Shown: positions 8,835 to 17,523, counted from the stretch's first letter. The stretch is DNA of 64,000 bases from Planctomycetaceae bacterium (GCA_006969385.1 CP030884.1:868001-932000); one strand, 5' to 3'. Numbers and translations: made by a program. The notes: generated by a model from the letters alone, not told the origin.

Positions 8835-9311
8835 ATGATCGACGCACCGCTGGCATACCATTTCACCTTCGGAACATATGGCACGCGCCTGCACGGCGGC
8901 GAACGGCCGACTGTCGATCGGATGAACAATCAATACGGCATGCCATTTATTAATCGCGATATTGAAAGAGAACAGCGTGAGCGCCATTCGATGCGTCACG
9001 ACGCGGTTCGCCTCTCACCTTGCGAACGCGAACTGATCGAATCATGGCTGCCGGAGATCTGTCTCCAACTTGGCTGGGAATATCACGTGGCGGCGGCCCA
9101 GATCGATCACATACATTTGTTGGCAACGGCGGAAGGCGATTCGAAGACGTGTCGCAGATTGGTTAAACGACTGTTAACACAACGGCTTAACCAGCAGCAG
9201 CATCGCGAACGTTGGTGGGCGAAATGCGGAAGCATTCGCTGGGTTTGGAAACGAGATTACTTTCGCTCGGCGTTCCATTACATCGAGCGGCAACGGACGA
9301 CGCGCGGATAG
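8835..9311 (+). CDS. REP-associated tyrosine transposase (RAYT), Y1/HUH family
   Basis: A 158-residue single-domain protein. It opens with AYHFTFGTYGTRLHG, typical of RAYT and other IS200/IS605-like TnpA_REP proteins. The metal-binding HUH motif is DHIHLL (His92 and His94). The probable nucleophile is Tyr149 in HYIERQ near the C-terminus. RAYTs nick and move REP hairpins in single-stranded form. The ATG start is chosen over an upstream TTG at 8823; neither has a good ribosome binding site. No IS-type ends or target duplications are visible. Two hairpins sharing a GGCTCT tail lie 15-80 bp downstream, and further copies occur elsewhere in the window. The frame is intact, so it may still be functional. 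Confidence 0.88.
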   Translation: MIDAPLAYHFTFGTYGTRLHGGERPTVDRMNNQYGMPFINRDIEREQRERHSMRHDAVRLSPCERELIESWLPEICLQLGWEYHVAAAQIDHIHLLATAEGDSKTCRRLVKRLLTQRLNQQQHRERWWAKCGSIRWVWKRDYFRSAFHYIERQRTTRG

Positions 9312-9325
9312 CGTTATGTCACGTC

Positions 9326-9347
9326 GCCGCGAGGTCGCGGCGGCTCT
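9326..9347 (+). repeat. REP-like hairpin with GGCTCT tail, copy 1
   Basis: The stem is GCCGCG, loop AGGT, CGCGGC, followed by GGCTCT. It lies 15 bp after the RAYT stop codon. Copy 2 is 36 bp further on. Confidence 0.7.
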
Positions 9348-9366
9348 TCTTCGTTGCAATTCTTAC

Positions 9367-9390
9367 GCCGCGGGGACGCGGCGGCTCTGA
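9367..9390 (+). repeat. REP-like hairpin with GGCTCTGA tail, copy 2
   Basis: The same stem as copy 1 (GCCGCG/CGCGGC), loop GGGA and tail GGCTCTGA. Copies 1 and 2 share the stem exactly but not the loop, as expected of separately copied REP units. Confidence 0.7.
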
Positions 9391-9489
9391 ATTGCATCGC
9401 AATCCCAAAAAAGTAATTCCAAACAAACTTGCGATTGAATCTTCGAGCAGCAATTCGCACGCCCTCTAAACTGCGTTACCATTTAATCC

Positions 9490-10857
9490 ATGCCCAAAAC
9501 CCACACTCAATTTATCTGTCGCTCCTGCGGCAGCGTGCAGCCGCGTTGGATGGGGAAGTGCCCCGCCTGCGACGAATGGGATGCGCTGGAAGAACACACG
9601 GCCACCGGCGGCGCGGATAAGCATCGACCGTTGGTGCCGCCCGGTGATACCGACGCGTTGGTGCAAGCGCTGGCCGATATTCAACCCGATAGCACGCGGC
9701 GTTATCCGTCGGGGTTGGAAGAATTCGATCGCGTGCTGGGCGGCGGCATCGTGCCGGGCTCGGCGATCCTTGTCGGCGGCGACCCCGGCATCGGTAAGTC
9801 GACGCTGCTCTTGCAAGCGGGGCATGCATTGGCCGCCGCTAAGCGCAAGACGCTTTACGTCACCAGCGAAGAATCGCTCGGTCAGTTACGCCTGCGCGCC
9901 GCGCGGCTCGGTTTTGAAGATTCTCCGCTGCGCGCCGCGGCGCAGACCAACGTCGACATCATCAGCAAACTCATACAGGACGAACGCCCCGACATCGTCG
10001 TCATCGACTCGGTCCAAATGATCTATCGTCCCGAACTACCCGCCGCGCCGGGCAGCGTAACGCAATTGCGCGACGCCGCCGCGCGCCTGATTTGGCTCGC
10101 CAAAAAACTTAACTTCGCTCTGCTGCTCGTCGGCCACGTCACCAAAGAAGGCGCGATCGCCGGGCCGAAGATTCTCGAGCACCTCGTCGACTGCGTGTCA
10201 TACTTTGAAGGCGATCGCTTTCACGCCCATCGCCTCGTGCGCACCATTAAGAATCGTTTCGGCAGCACCGACGAACTTGGGATCTTCGAAATGACGGACG
10301 CGGGGCTGGCCGCCGTGCCCGACCCGTCCAAGATGTTTCTCGAAGATCGCCCTGCTACGCGACCCGGCTCCGTCATTCTTGCAGCTTGCGAAGGCACGCG
10401 CACGCTACTCGTTGAAGTACAAGCGCTTTGCGCTCAATCCGTCTTCGGTTCGGCCAAGCGCAAAACCACCGGCGTCGATCCGGCGCGCACCGCGATGATT
10501 CTGGCGGTGCTGGAAAAACACGCCGATGTGGTCGTGGGTGATCAGGATGTGTTCGTCAACATCGTCGGTGGTGTAAAAGTGACCGAACCTGCCGCCGACT
10601 TGGCGATCGCGCTCGCCGTTTATTCGGCGATGACGGGTCGATGTCTACCCGAAAACGCGGTCGTCTTCGGCGAACTCGGTCTCGGCGGCGAACTGCGACC
10701 CGTGCATCATGCCGACCGGCGCATCAACGAAGCCGCGCGCATCGGTTTTACGACGTGCCTGCATCCGCCGCTTGGCAAACAGAAGCCGGCGCGCGGCACG
10801 CAGCAGCAATCCATCATTTGCAAGACGTTGTTGGATTCGTTAGGGAATTGCGGCTGA
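9490..10857 (+). CDS. radA: DNA repair protein RadA/Sms
   Basis: A 455-residue RecA-like branch-migration ATPase used in recombinational repair. The N-terminal zinc finger has Cys10, Cys13, Cys24 and Cys27. Walker A is GGDPGIGKST at 96-105, Walker B is VVIDSVQ near 170-176, and the RadA-specific KNRFG motif is at 254-258. The C-terminal third is the Lon-protease-like domain, with an intact family pattern (VGGVKVTEPAADLA, FGELGLGGELR). Length and order match bacterial RadA. No convincing Shine-Dalgarno sequence precedes the ATG. It is a single gene downstream of the RAYT repeats. Confidence 0.97.
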   Translation: MPKTHTQFICRSCGSVQPRWMGKCPACDEWDALEEHTATGGADKHRPLVPPGDTDALVQALADIQPDSTRRYPSGLEEFDRVLGGGIVPGSAILVGGDPGIGKSTLLLQAGHALAAAKRKTLYVTSEESLGQLRLRAARLGFEDSPLRAAAQTNVDIISKLIQDERPDIVVIDSVQMIYRPELPAAPGSVTQLRDAAARLIWLAKKLNFALLLVGHVTKEGAIAGPKILEHLVDCVSYFEGDRFHAHRLVRTIKNRFGSTDELGIFEMTDAGLAAVPDPSKMFLEDRPATRPGSVILAACEGTRTLLVEVQALCAQSVFGSAKRKTTGVDPARTAMILAVLEKHADVVVGDQDVFVNIVGGVKVTEPAADLAIALAVYSAMTGRCLPENAVVFGELGLGGELRPVHHADRRINEAARIGFTTCLHPPLGKQKPARGTQQQSIICKTLLDSLGNCG

Positions 10858-11232
10858 GTGTTTGACGGTGTCGAGTGTTGCGGTCAACGCCATTTAGCTC
10901 CATAACACCAGCCGCCGTGGGTGCCATGCCGACCCAACCGAGACCATGCCATGCGTCTATAGTCAGGTGAACTTGCGCGGCAACACACAAACGGCCAACC
11001 AATCTTAAGGTCGGCATGCCCGACAGACGTTAACGCTTAAAATTCAGTAGGGGCATATACGGATAACCGCACACCAAATCGCCGAAGCGTTTCTTTGAAT
11101 AGGAGATTTTCGGATGTGACGCGTGCCGACCTTCGCGTCGGTCTCGTTATAGAACGTTCGTGAGGGAGGAAACCGATTTTTAGGCAGTCGATCCTACTGC
11201 GGTTGGATCGGCATGGCACCAGACGCGCTGCC
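10858..11232. other. 375-bp spacer bounded in part by a 13-bp inverted repeat
   Basis: No credible gene is present. GGTGCCATGCCGA at 10920-10932 and its exact complement at 11208-11220 face each other about 275 bp apart. An internal TCGGCATGCC occurs at 11011. This may mark a small non-autonomous element, but no target duplication is obvious. Confidence 0.35.
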
Positions 11233-12312
11233 TTAGATCGATGGCGAGCCGGCTTCGGACACATCCCGGCTTTCAGATGCGTTCTTCTTGACCGTAATAA
11301 ATGAACGGTCGGATTTCCTACGTCGCCGACTACGCGAATGGCGTTTGTCGTCGGCAATGTCGGGCAAGTCATTCGGATCGAGCGTCCAAAACTCGCAAAT
11401 CCCGCGACCGCCCAATTGCTTCTGTGCATACAGCGCCACATCGGCTTCATAGATCAGCCGATCGGCGTTGACCGACTTACCCTGACTGCCGAGCACGCGA
11501 CTGATCCCAAAGCTCATATGGAAATGCTTGGGATCGTTCACCGGGTCGAAGGCAATCGCCGCGAACGTCTTGGAAATACGCTCCGCAGTTGCCAATGCTT
11601 GCGCTTCGCTGCCGCGCTTGAGCAAGATGCCGATCGTGTCGCCCGCAATTCGACCGACGCGACAGTCGACCGAAATCAAACGCTTGGACAACCGCGCCAT
11701 CGTCAGAATCGCTTCATCGCCTAACTCAAAGCTATGCCGCACATTGATACCCGTCAGATTGTCTATATCACCCAACAGCAAATAGGTATCGCGCTGCAAA
11801 CGCGGTGCGTTGCCCGCCGACTCGGTCAGGTGCATAAAGAATTGCCGCCTGTTTTCCAAGCCTGTTTCCGGGTCTTGCGTGGCCAGCCGCTTGTAATCTT
11901 CGCGCAACCGTTGTTCGCCAAGCGCGACTTTCAACCGGTTGGTTACCAACACCCGTCGCACCGGCTTGGAGATCACGTCGTGCGCGCCCGCGTCATAACA
12001 GCCCTGCACCAAATCATCCGAAAGGTCCGACCCGGTAACGAACAAAATCGGCGTATCCGCTGTCGCCAGCCGAGCCTTGAATTCGCGGCAAACATCGCGG
12101 CCGTCATCGTCACCTAAGTTCAAATCCAGCAGTACGGCGTCCGGATTGTATTTCTCCGCGATTGACAAGCCCGCTTTGCCGGTCTCAGCGCTAATCGTGC
12201 GAAAACCCGAGGTGCGCAGAATCTTCGCGACCAACTCGGTAAAGTCCTTGGCGTCGTCGATGATCAGCACCAAAGGCTGCTCGCTGCGTTGACCGTAGGT
12301 CATGCCATCCAT
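11233..12312 (-). CDS. Response regulator with degenerate GGDEF domain
   Basis: A 359-residue protein. The receiver domain (about 13-125) has the acidic pair Asp19-Asp20, phospho-acceptor Asp63 in LLDLNL, Thr93 and Lys116, so it should be phosphorylated by a histidine kinase. A GGDEF-like domain follows (about 145-320). Its active-site signature reads AGDTI instead of GGDEF at 223-227, losing the glutamate needed for diguanylate cyclase chemistry. It therefore probably acts as a GTP- or protein-binding output rather than making c-di-GMP. The C-terminus is basic, with many Arg and Lys. No kinase gene is adjacent. GGAGG lies 11 bases before the ATG. Confidence 0.9.
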   Translation of the reverse strand: MDGMTYGQRSEQPLVLIIDDAKDFTELVAKILRTSGFRTISAETGKAGLSIAEKYNPDAVLLDLNLGDDDGRDVCREFKARLATADTPILFVTGSDLSDDLVQGCYDAGAHDVISKPVRRVLVTNRLKVALGEQRLREDYKRLATQDPETGLENRRQFFMHLTESAGNAPRLQRDTYLLLGDIDNLTGINVRHSFELGDEAILTMARLSKRLISVDCRVGRIAGDTIGILLKRGSEAQALATAERISKTFAAIAFDPVNDPKHFHMSFGISRVLGSQGKSVNADRLIYEADVALYAQKQLGGRGICEFWTLDPNDLPDIADDKRHSRSRRRRKSDRSFITVKKNASESRDVSEAGSPSI

Positions 12313-12509
12313 CGAAGCCCCATCCTCCCGTCGCGCACCGGATTCGGCGCTATCCCGCTCATCGGACCAAAACCGATGGTCACCCAGCTACAAACGGGTA
12401 TAGAGCCATTACGCGGACACGCGCTGGACACGCCCGATTTCCGTCCCCATCGGCTGCTCCATTCACCACAAACATCTGTAAACGCGAGGTTTGTGAATCG
12501 CGACCTACC

Positions 12510-12537
12510 TTGTGAGCGGACGGCCAACGCCTATAAT
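12510..12537 (+). promoter_or_regulatory. Promoter giving a probably leaderless hpt transcript
   Basis: A perfect TATAAT (12532-12537) lies six bases before the hpt ATG. A weak -35, TTGTGA, lies 16 bp upstream. Transcription would begin at or next to the A of the start codon, and no Shine-Dalgarno sequence is present. Confidence 0.6.
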
Positions 12538-12543
12538 TGCGGA

Positions 12544-13086
12544 ATGGAAGATGATCTGGCCAAGATTCTGATCTCGCGCGAGCAAATCGACCGTCGCGTG
12601 GCGGAGCTCGGTCGAGAAATCGCCGCTGAATATGCAGATAACCACCGCGATTTGGTGATTGTGCCCGTGCTGACCGGCTCAATCATCTTCGTCGCCGATC
12701 TGATTCGCCATCTGCCCTTCAAAATGCATATCGGGCTGATGACCGTCAGCCGCTACCGCGGCGCGACCACCGTCGGCGGTGCCACCAAAATCGTTGAAGA
12801 CTTAAACGTTGAAATCGAAGGTCGCGACGTGTTGGTGGTCGATGATATTCTGGATACGGGCAATACGCTGAAGGCCGTCTCGCAACAATTGCGCGAGCGC
12901 CAACCAGCCAGCGTGAAAATCTGCACGCTGCTCCGCAAGCCGGCCAAAGCCCCGAAAGACCTGCACGCCGATTTCGTTGGATTCGACGTGGACGATGTAT
13001 TCGTCGTGGGTTACGGGCTCGATTTCAACAACCAGTATCGCAATTGGCCCGATATTGCCGTACTCCGCGAGGAGTTGTACCAATGA
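12544..13086 (+). CDS. hpt: Hypoxanthine phosphoribosyltransferase
   Basis: A 180-residue purine-salvage enzyme that converts hypoxanthine or guanine plus PRPP to IMP or GMP. The PRPP-binding signature VVDDILDTGNTL is at 98-109, the flexible loop SRYRGATT at 69-76, and the C-terminal metal-site region VVGYGLDFNNQYRN near 157-170. The ATG at 12544 is chosen because the protein then matches family length; the frame is open further upstream, but that extension is unlike any HPRT. The stop overlaps the next start (ATGA), implying translational coupling to the PH-domain gene. Confidence 0.96.
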   Translation: MEDDLAKILISREQIDRRVAELGREIAAEYADNHRDLVIVPVLTGSIIFVADLIRHLPFKMHIGLMTVSRYRGATTVGGATKIVEDLNVEIEGRDVLVVDDILDTGNTLKAVSQQLRERQPASVKICTLLRKPAKAPKDLHADFVGFDVDDVFVVGYGLDFNNQYRNWPDIAVLREELYQ

Positions 13087-13682
13087 CCGACCACGACGAC
13101 CGCAAGCCACGCGTAAGCTCGGCACCGTTGCCCACGCTGAATGAGGGCACCACGACCGGCGTTGCGGTCGAGTCGCCCGTGGTCGAGGCGGTGCCGGCCC
13201 ATTTGTTGGATGGCGGCGAGATCGTGCATTTTGCGGTGAAGCCCTCGCCGTGGTTTTTGTTGTTTGTTTCGGGCCGCTTCATTTTGTTTGCCATCGCATT
13301 GGCGGCGTTTAGCTACTCCCCGTGGGCACCGGCCAATTATGCCGGCACGCTGTTTCAAGCGGCCATCGCGATTGCCGCATTGCGTATCGGCTGGGCTATG
13401 CTCGAATGGGCGTCCAGCTTGTATGTGCTAACGAACCGCCGCATTTTGAGCGTGCGCGGCGTCGGCACGGCTATGATTTATTCGGCGCCGTTGCCGACGG
13501 TAGAGAAAACCTGGAAGACCGGCGTGGCGATCGGCGCAGCGCTGGGCGTTGGCGATATCGGCTTTACCTCGTCCACTGAAGGCACGGATTGCTGGCGCTT
13601 GGTGCGCCGCCCGGGTGAGTTGCACGAACGCCTGAAGAAGGCGATTCGCAACAGCCCCGGCAACGGCAACCACGCATCGTAA
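13083..13682 (+). CDS. Bacterial PH-domain (bPH2/YdbS-like) membrane protein
   Basis: A 199-residue protein with a soluble N-terminus, two hydrophobic segments (about 57-78 and 88-108) and a C-terminal bacterial PH domain that begins YVLTNRRILSVRG, the usual bPH opening. Such proteins sit in the cytoplasmic membrane; their functions are mostly unknown, though some Gram-positive members affect antimicrobial resistance. Its ATG overlaps the hpt stop by four bases, so the two are co-translated. There is no obvious biochemical link to purine salvage. Confidence 0.85.
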   Translation: MTDHDDRKPRVSSAPLPTLNEGTTTGVAVESPVVEAVPAHLLDGGEIVHFAVKPSPWFLLFVSGRFILFAIALAAFSYSPWAPANYAGTLFQAAIAIAALRIGWAMLEWASSLYVLTNRRILSVRGVGTAMIYSAPLPTVEKTWKTGVAIGAALGVGDIGFTSSTEGTDCWRLVRRPGELHERLKKAIRNSPGNGNHAS

Positions 13683-13716
13683 GTTACGTTTCCTCGCGGC
13701 TCGCAGAAGGGCCAAA

Positions 13717-14985
13717 TTGCCTATGAACATTCGACGCGATTCCAAGATTAAACTTTTTCGACTGTCGCTTTGCACACTGATGGCGGGCGCGATCATTTGC
13801 ATGTCTGCCACGGTATATGCCGAAGACAAGGGCAAGAGCGCCAAGCCCAAAGAGATCACGCCGCCGAACGCCATCGTCGAGCAGTTGCAAGCGGTACAGT
13901 CGCGCGCCAGCGTCCTGATGGAGAATTGGTACGACGAAGCCAGCATCATTAAGGATGCACACAACAACGTCTTCGCCGCCCGCGGTTGGGATAGCGAAGC
14001 CGATCAGTTCACGCTGCAACTGATTAACCAGATCACCGACATCAGCCCGATGCAAAATCGGGAGCGCGAAGAGCTTTTCATTCGCGCCTATCAGGATCGA
14101 TTGGGCCTTAGCGACGAACAAGCGCAGATGCTGGGCGAGGAAATGCGGCAGGAGTCGATGCGCTTCACGATGCAGCATTTCACCGAGTTGCTGCCGATCG
14201 CGTCGGAAATTATTTCAACCCGTTCGCAAAACAAGCCATTTACGGCTGAGATGGTGCAGCGCTGGTCGCAAAAGCTCGAGCCGTTGATGAACGATGCCCT
14301 CGAGTCGGTCAACCGCGTACGCGGCAAACTCGAGGCGACCATGACGCCCGAGCAGAAGGAACTGCTCGACTACGACATGGAATCGGTCATGAAGCGTCAT
14401 AACGATGTGAAAGAGATGATGCAGGATTGGAAGGCGGGCAATTGGGATCCGCGCGACTGGGGGTTGCATAATGATCCCGTGCACATTCCTCAGGTTCTCG
14501 ACGCGGAAGCAGCAGACGCCCGAAAAAACTTATTGACCGAAAATGCCAAGGGCAACCCACAACCCAACCTCGAAACCACCGGTCGTGACCCTTCGGCGTG
14601 GGAGCGCTACGTCAAATGGTTCGTCAATGAATTCGAGTGTGACGAAAAGCAGCGCATCGCCGCCGATGGGATTCTCAAGCAACATGAAAAAGAAGCGCTG
14701 AATTATCTCGCCGCCAAGGCGGATGATATCGAGTACAACGAACGTCGCGCTAATGAATCGCTAAGCGAATCCAAGCGCAAGTACCATCGCAACCAAGCCG
14801 AGCGTTTGCGCGCTCCCGTCGAACGCATCTTCGACCGCATGTGTCGCAAGCTGGAAAGCAACGTGCTCAACCGTGAGCAGCGCATGAAACTACGCAAGAG
14901 CAACATCGCCGATAAGAAGCAGCGCACCAAAGAAGGCGATAAGTCCTCCGACAAACCCACCGACCGCAAGACGGCGAAACGCTAA
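13717..14985 (+). CDS. Secreted helical protein of unknown function
   Basis: A 422-residue protein with an N-terminal signal peptide (positive n-region, hydrophobic stretch, cleavage probable after TVYA near residue 36). The mature part is almost entirely helical and highly charged. Segments such as LSDEQAQMLGEEM and MTPEQKELLDYDM resemble the LTxxQ pattern of CpxP/Spy-like periplasmic proteins. The last 80 residues are rich in Arg, Lys and Glu. The family was not recognised and no catalytic motif is seen. A second ATG at 13723 could be the start. The gene converges on the DUF4097 lipoprotein, with 10 bp between stops. Confidence 0.75.
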   Translation: MPMNIRRDSKIKLFRLSLCTLMAGAIICMSATVYAEDKGKSAKPKEITPPNAIVEQLQAVQSRASVLMENWYDEASIIKDAHNNVFAARGWDSEADQFTLQLINQITDISPMQNREREELFIRAYQDRLGLSDEQAQMLGEEMRQESMRFTMQHFTELLPIASEIISTRSQNKPFTAEMVQRWSQKLEPLMNDALESVNRVRGKLEATMTPEQKELLDYDMESVMKRHNDVKEMMQDWKAGNWDPRDWGLHNDPVHIPQVLDAEAADARKNLLTENAKGNPQPNLETTGRDPSAWERYVKWFVNEFECDEKQRIAADGILKQHEKEALNYLAAKADDIEYNERRANESLSESKRKYHRNQAERLRAPVERIFDRMCRKLESNVLNREQRMKLRKSNIADKKQRTKEGDKSSDKPTDRKTAKR

Positions 14986-14995
14986 CGCCGTCGCA

Positions 14996-15841
14996 CTATT
15001 CCAACGTCACGCTACCGTTGCCCGTGCGAATGCGTAGCGTACCGCCGCCTTCGCCGATCGTGCCACGTAGCGAATTGCGCGTCGTGTATAAATCCTTGAT
15101 ATTCAACGACCGTGCCCGAATGCGACCGTTGCCGGTGCTCACCGTGAGATCGGCGAACGTGTCCGGCGTAAAGCTCACGCGCACGCTGCCGTTGCCGGTA
15201 TCGATACGCCCCGCAACCGGGCCGTTCGCCGTCAGGTCGGCCTGAATGCCGCCGTTGCCCGAGTCCAAGTCAATATCCGGCGCCGCCGTTTGCACCACAA
15301 TGCGCCCGTTGCCCGAATGCGCTCGCACCTCGCGCGCGCCCCCGCGAACGATCAATGCCCCGTTACCCGAATCGAGCACGATCGGCCCTTCGGTATCTTC
15401 GACCGTAATCCGTCCGTTGTCGGTCTGCGCTTGCACCGCCATCGTCTTGGGCAGGCGCACGGAATAGGAAAGTCGTTGCCCCCAGTCCGGTCGCTTAGAG
15501 CGCAACCAATTGGTGCGCACCAGTTGAATCTTGCGTGTGACCGGCGCGGCTTCGATTTCGATCGCGCCCAAGCATGCTTCGGCCTCGACCTGATCCTTCC
15601 CCCCGGCGCGCACGCGCACGTCGACGTAGATCTTGTTGTCGTTAAGGCCGCTATCGATGCCGCGTACCAAAATCGAGCCGTTGTCGTTCTCGATCGCGAG
15701 TTGTTGAATCTCAGTGGCGTCCAATTCGAGATGGCGTTCGGCTTCCACCCACACCTGCGGGCTGTTGCAGCCAATGGCGACGAAAAGGCCGGGCAGAATT
15801 GCAAGCGTTAGACGACGAAAAAGATAAGAATCGGTGCTCAT
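14996..15841 (-). CDS. DUF4097-type beta-repeat lipoprotein
   Basis: A 281-residue protein with a lipoprotein signal ending VAIGC (Cys25). The mature part has repeated short beta strands with the pattern 'x-x-N/D-G-x-I/V-x-V' (NDNGSILV, TDNGRITV, SGNGALIV, SGNGRIVV, SGNGGIQA, TGNGSVRV, TGNGRIRA, TGNGSVTL), at least eight times. This is the DUF4097 or DUF2807-like right-handed beta-helix fold. Members are envelope-associated and of unknown function, often near anti-sigma factors, though none is seen here. The two terminal repeats fall at the extreme C-terminus, so the protein is complete. Confidence 0.85.
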   Translation of the reverse strand: MSTDSYLFRRLTLAILPGLFVAIGCNSPQVWVEAERHLELDATEIQQLAIENDNGSILVRGIDSGLNDNKIYVDVRVRAGGKDQVEAEACLGAIEIEAAPVTRKIQLVRTNWLRSKRPDWGQRLSYSVRLPKTMAVQAQTDNGRITVEDTEGPIVLDSGNGALIVRGGAREVRAHSGNGRIVVQTAAPDIDLDSGNGGIQADLTANGPVAGRIDTGNGSVRVSFTPDTFADLTVSTGNGRIRARSLNIKDLYTTRNSLRGTIGEGGGTLRIRTGNGSVTLE

Positions 15842-15984
15842 TGGGAAGGTTCCTCCTTGTATGAGCGAACCATACCCATTTCCCGATCCGAGACAAGCCT
15901 AAAGATCTCTCAATTCCATTCGGTGGTCGTAGAAGACAAAATTGAGTTACAAGTTTTCTTTATCTCCACCATGTGGAACAACCT

Positions 15985-16116
15985 TATTGTCCCGGAGGGA
16001 TAGAAGGAATGCCCCGGACCTTTCCCATCGTCCTTCCAGGACGAAACAAACGTTTATGCCCCGAACAACCACCGTTGAAACGGTGGGCTATTTTCCCTCG
16101 ATCCCTACCGGGATCG
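15985..16116. repeat. Cluster of four different short hairpins
   Basis: Four palindromes lie in about 130 bp of the 416-bp spacer between the DUF4097 and pilT genes. They are TGTCCC/GGGATA (about 15987-16001); TCGTCCT, loop TCC, AGGACGA (16028-16044); CCACCGT, loop TGAA, ACGGTGG (16069-16086); and CGATCCC, loop TACC, GGGATCG (16099-16116). No credible gene is in the spacer. Confidence 0.6.
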
Positions 16117-16257
16117 GAGTTCCAATGTCCCCCACCAATTATCTTCACCGACTCAGAAAAATGATTCGGGCGATGTTGCAGGAGAATTTGACAATTACTC
16201 ATCAGCATCCACAAGCACCCATTTGGAATATTCATCAAACCGCTCATAAGCGTGAAA

Positions 16258-17322
16258 TTACCCGCCGAACTCCGTCGGATCCTGCGCGTGCTTGCGGGCC
16301 GTATCGACCGTGATGCGATTTTCGCTCAGCAGTCGATGCAGGTCGGTATCGAGCGAGAACATGCCGTCTTGTCGGCCGTTTTGAATGGCCGTGTCGATCA
16401 TATCGATCTTGCCCTGGCGGATGGCGCTGCGCACACCGAAGTTGCCGTACATCGCCTCGACCGCCAACACGCGGCGACCGCCGACGGCGCTCGGCAACAG
16501 ATGTTGCGTCACGGCAAAGCGAAGGGAAAGCGATAGCTGCGTGCGAATCTCATCGCGGCGCCCGACCGGGAACAAGTCGACGAGCCGCGTAATCGCTCCT
16601 TTCGCGTCGCGCGTGTGCATCGTGGCAAATATGAGATGACCCGTCTCGGCAGCGCTGATCGCGAGTCGCGCCGTATCCTGATCGCGAATCTCACCGACGA
16701 GAATCACATCCGGGTCTTGCCGCAACGCCGAGCGCAACCCTTCATAAAACGAGGGCACATCCGTACCGACTTCGCGCTGCGTAATGATGCTGGTGCCGAC
16801 GGGCTCGTAGAGATACTCCACCGGCTCTTCGATCGTGATGATGCGCCGACCGCCACCGGTATTGAGCATCTGAATCAGCGCGGCCAACGTCGTGGTCTTA
16901 CCGCTACCCGTCACGCCCGTGATCAATACGAGTCCGTCGCGTTGTTTGAGAATCCGCACGCCGAGATCGCTGGGAAAGCCCAACTCGGGCAGCGTGGGCG
17001 TGGTCGCCGGAATCGCGCGAAAGCAAGCCCCCATCAAGCCACGACTTACGCCGACGTTCGCGCGGAAGCGCGCCGTGCCGCGCGTGGTTTCCAACGCCAC
17101 GGCAAAATCGCAATCCTGCAGTTGTTCGATCGCCTGATGCACGTGCGGCGGCGCGACCGACGCGATCATCTCGGCCGTTGCCTCCGCCATCAATGCGTCT
17201 TCGCTTGCCGGGATCAAATCGCCGTGCACGCGATAGGTCGGTCGGTGATGCGGCACCAGGTGCAAGTCGGACGCATCCATCGGTTGCATCGGTTCGAGCA
17301 AAGCTTCGAGTCGTTTATCCAT
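16258..17322 (-). CDS. pilT: PilT-family twitching motility ATPase
   Basis: A 354-residue hexameric ATPase of the type IV pilus retraction family. Walker A is GVTGSGKTTT (136-145), the Asp box IITIEEPVEY (161-170), Walker B DVILVGEIRD (205-214), and the His box HLIFATMHT (229-237). A shortened form of the C-terminal PilT motif is seen as AIRQGK. The start at 17322 is preferred, with GAGG just upstream; the frame continues upstream, but that extension is unrelated to the family. No other pilus gene is adjacent, so it may act with a pilus or secretion system encoded elsewhere. Confidence 0.93.
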   Translation of the reverse strand: MDKRLEALLEPMQPMDASDLHLVPHHRPTYRVHGDLIPASEDALMAEATAEMIASVAPPHVHQAIEQLQDCDFAVALETTRGTARFRANVGVSRGLMGACFRAIPATTPTLPELGFPSDLGVRILKQRDGLVLITGVTGSGKTTTLAALIQMLNTGGGRRIITIEEPVEYLYEPVGTSIITQREVGTDVPSFYEGLRSALRQDPDVILVGEIRDQDTARLAISAAETGHLIFATMHTRDAKGAITRLVDLFPVGRRDEIRTQLSLSLRFAVTQHLLPSAVGGRRVLAVEAMYGNFGVRSAIRQGKIDMIDTAIQNGRQDGMFSLDTDLHRLLSENRITVDTARKHAQDPTEFGG

Positions 17323-17523
17323 TCCATCCTCAACAACGCATGGTAACTGATCAAGATTTCGAGCTGACGGTAACCAAACCCGTGCTAACTCGCGAGACAA
17401 AAAACGTCGCGCATGCGAATCCGCTTCGGTCGATGCCGTCTCCCTCACTGATACGCGATGCCACTCTCGACGTTGCAGTCGGCCCGCTACCCTTCCGTGC
17501 GGTCGTCAGCTTAAAATACCATC

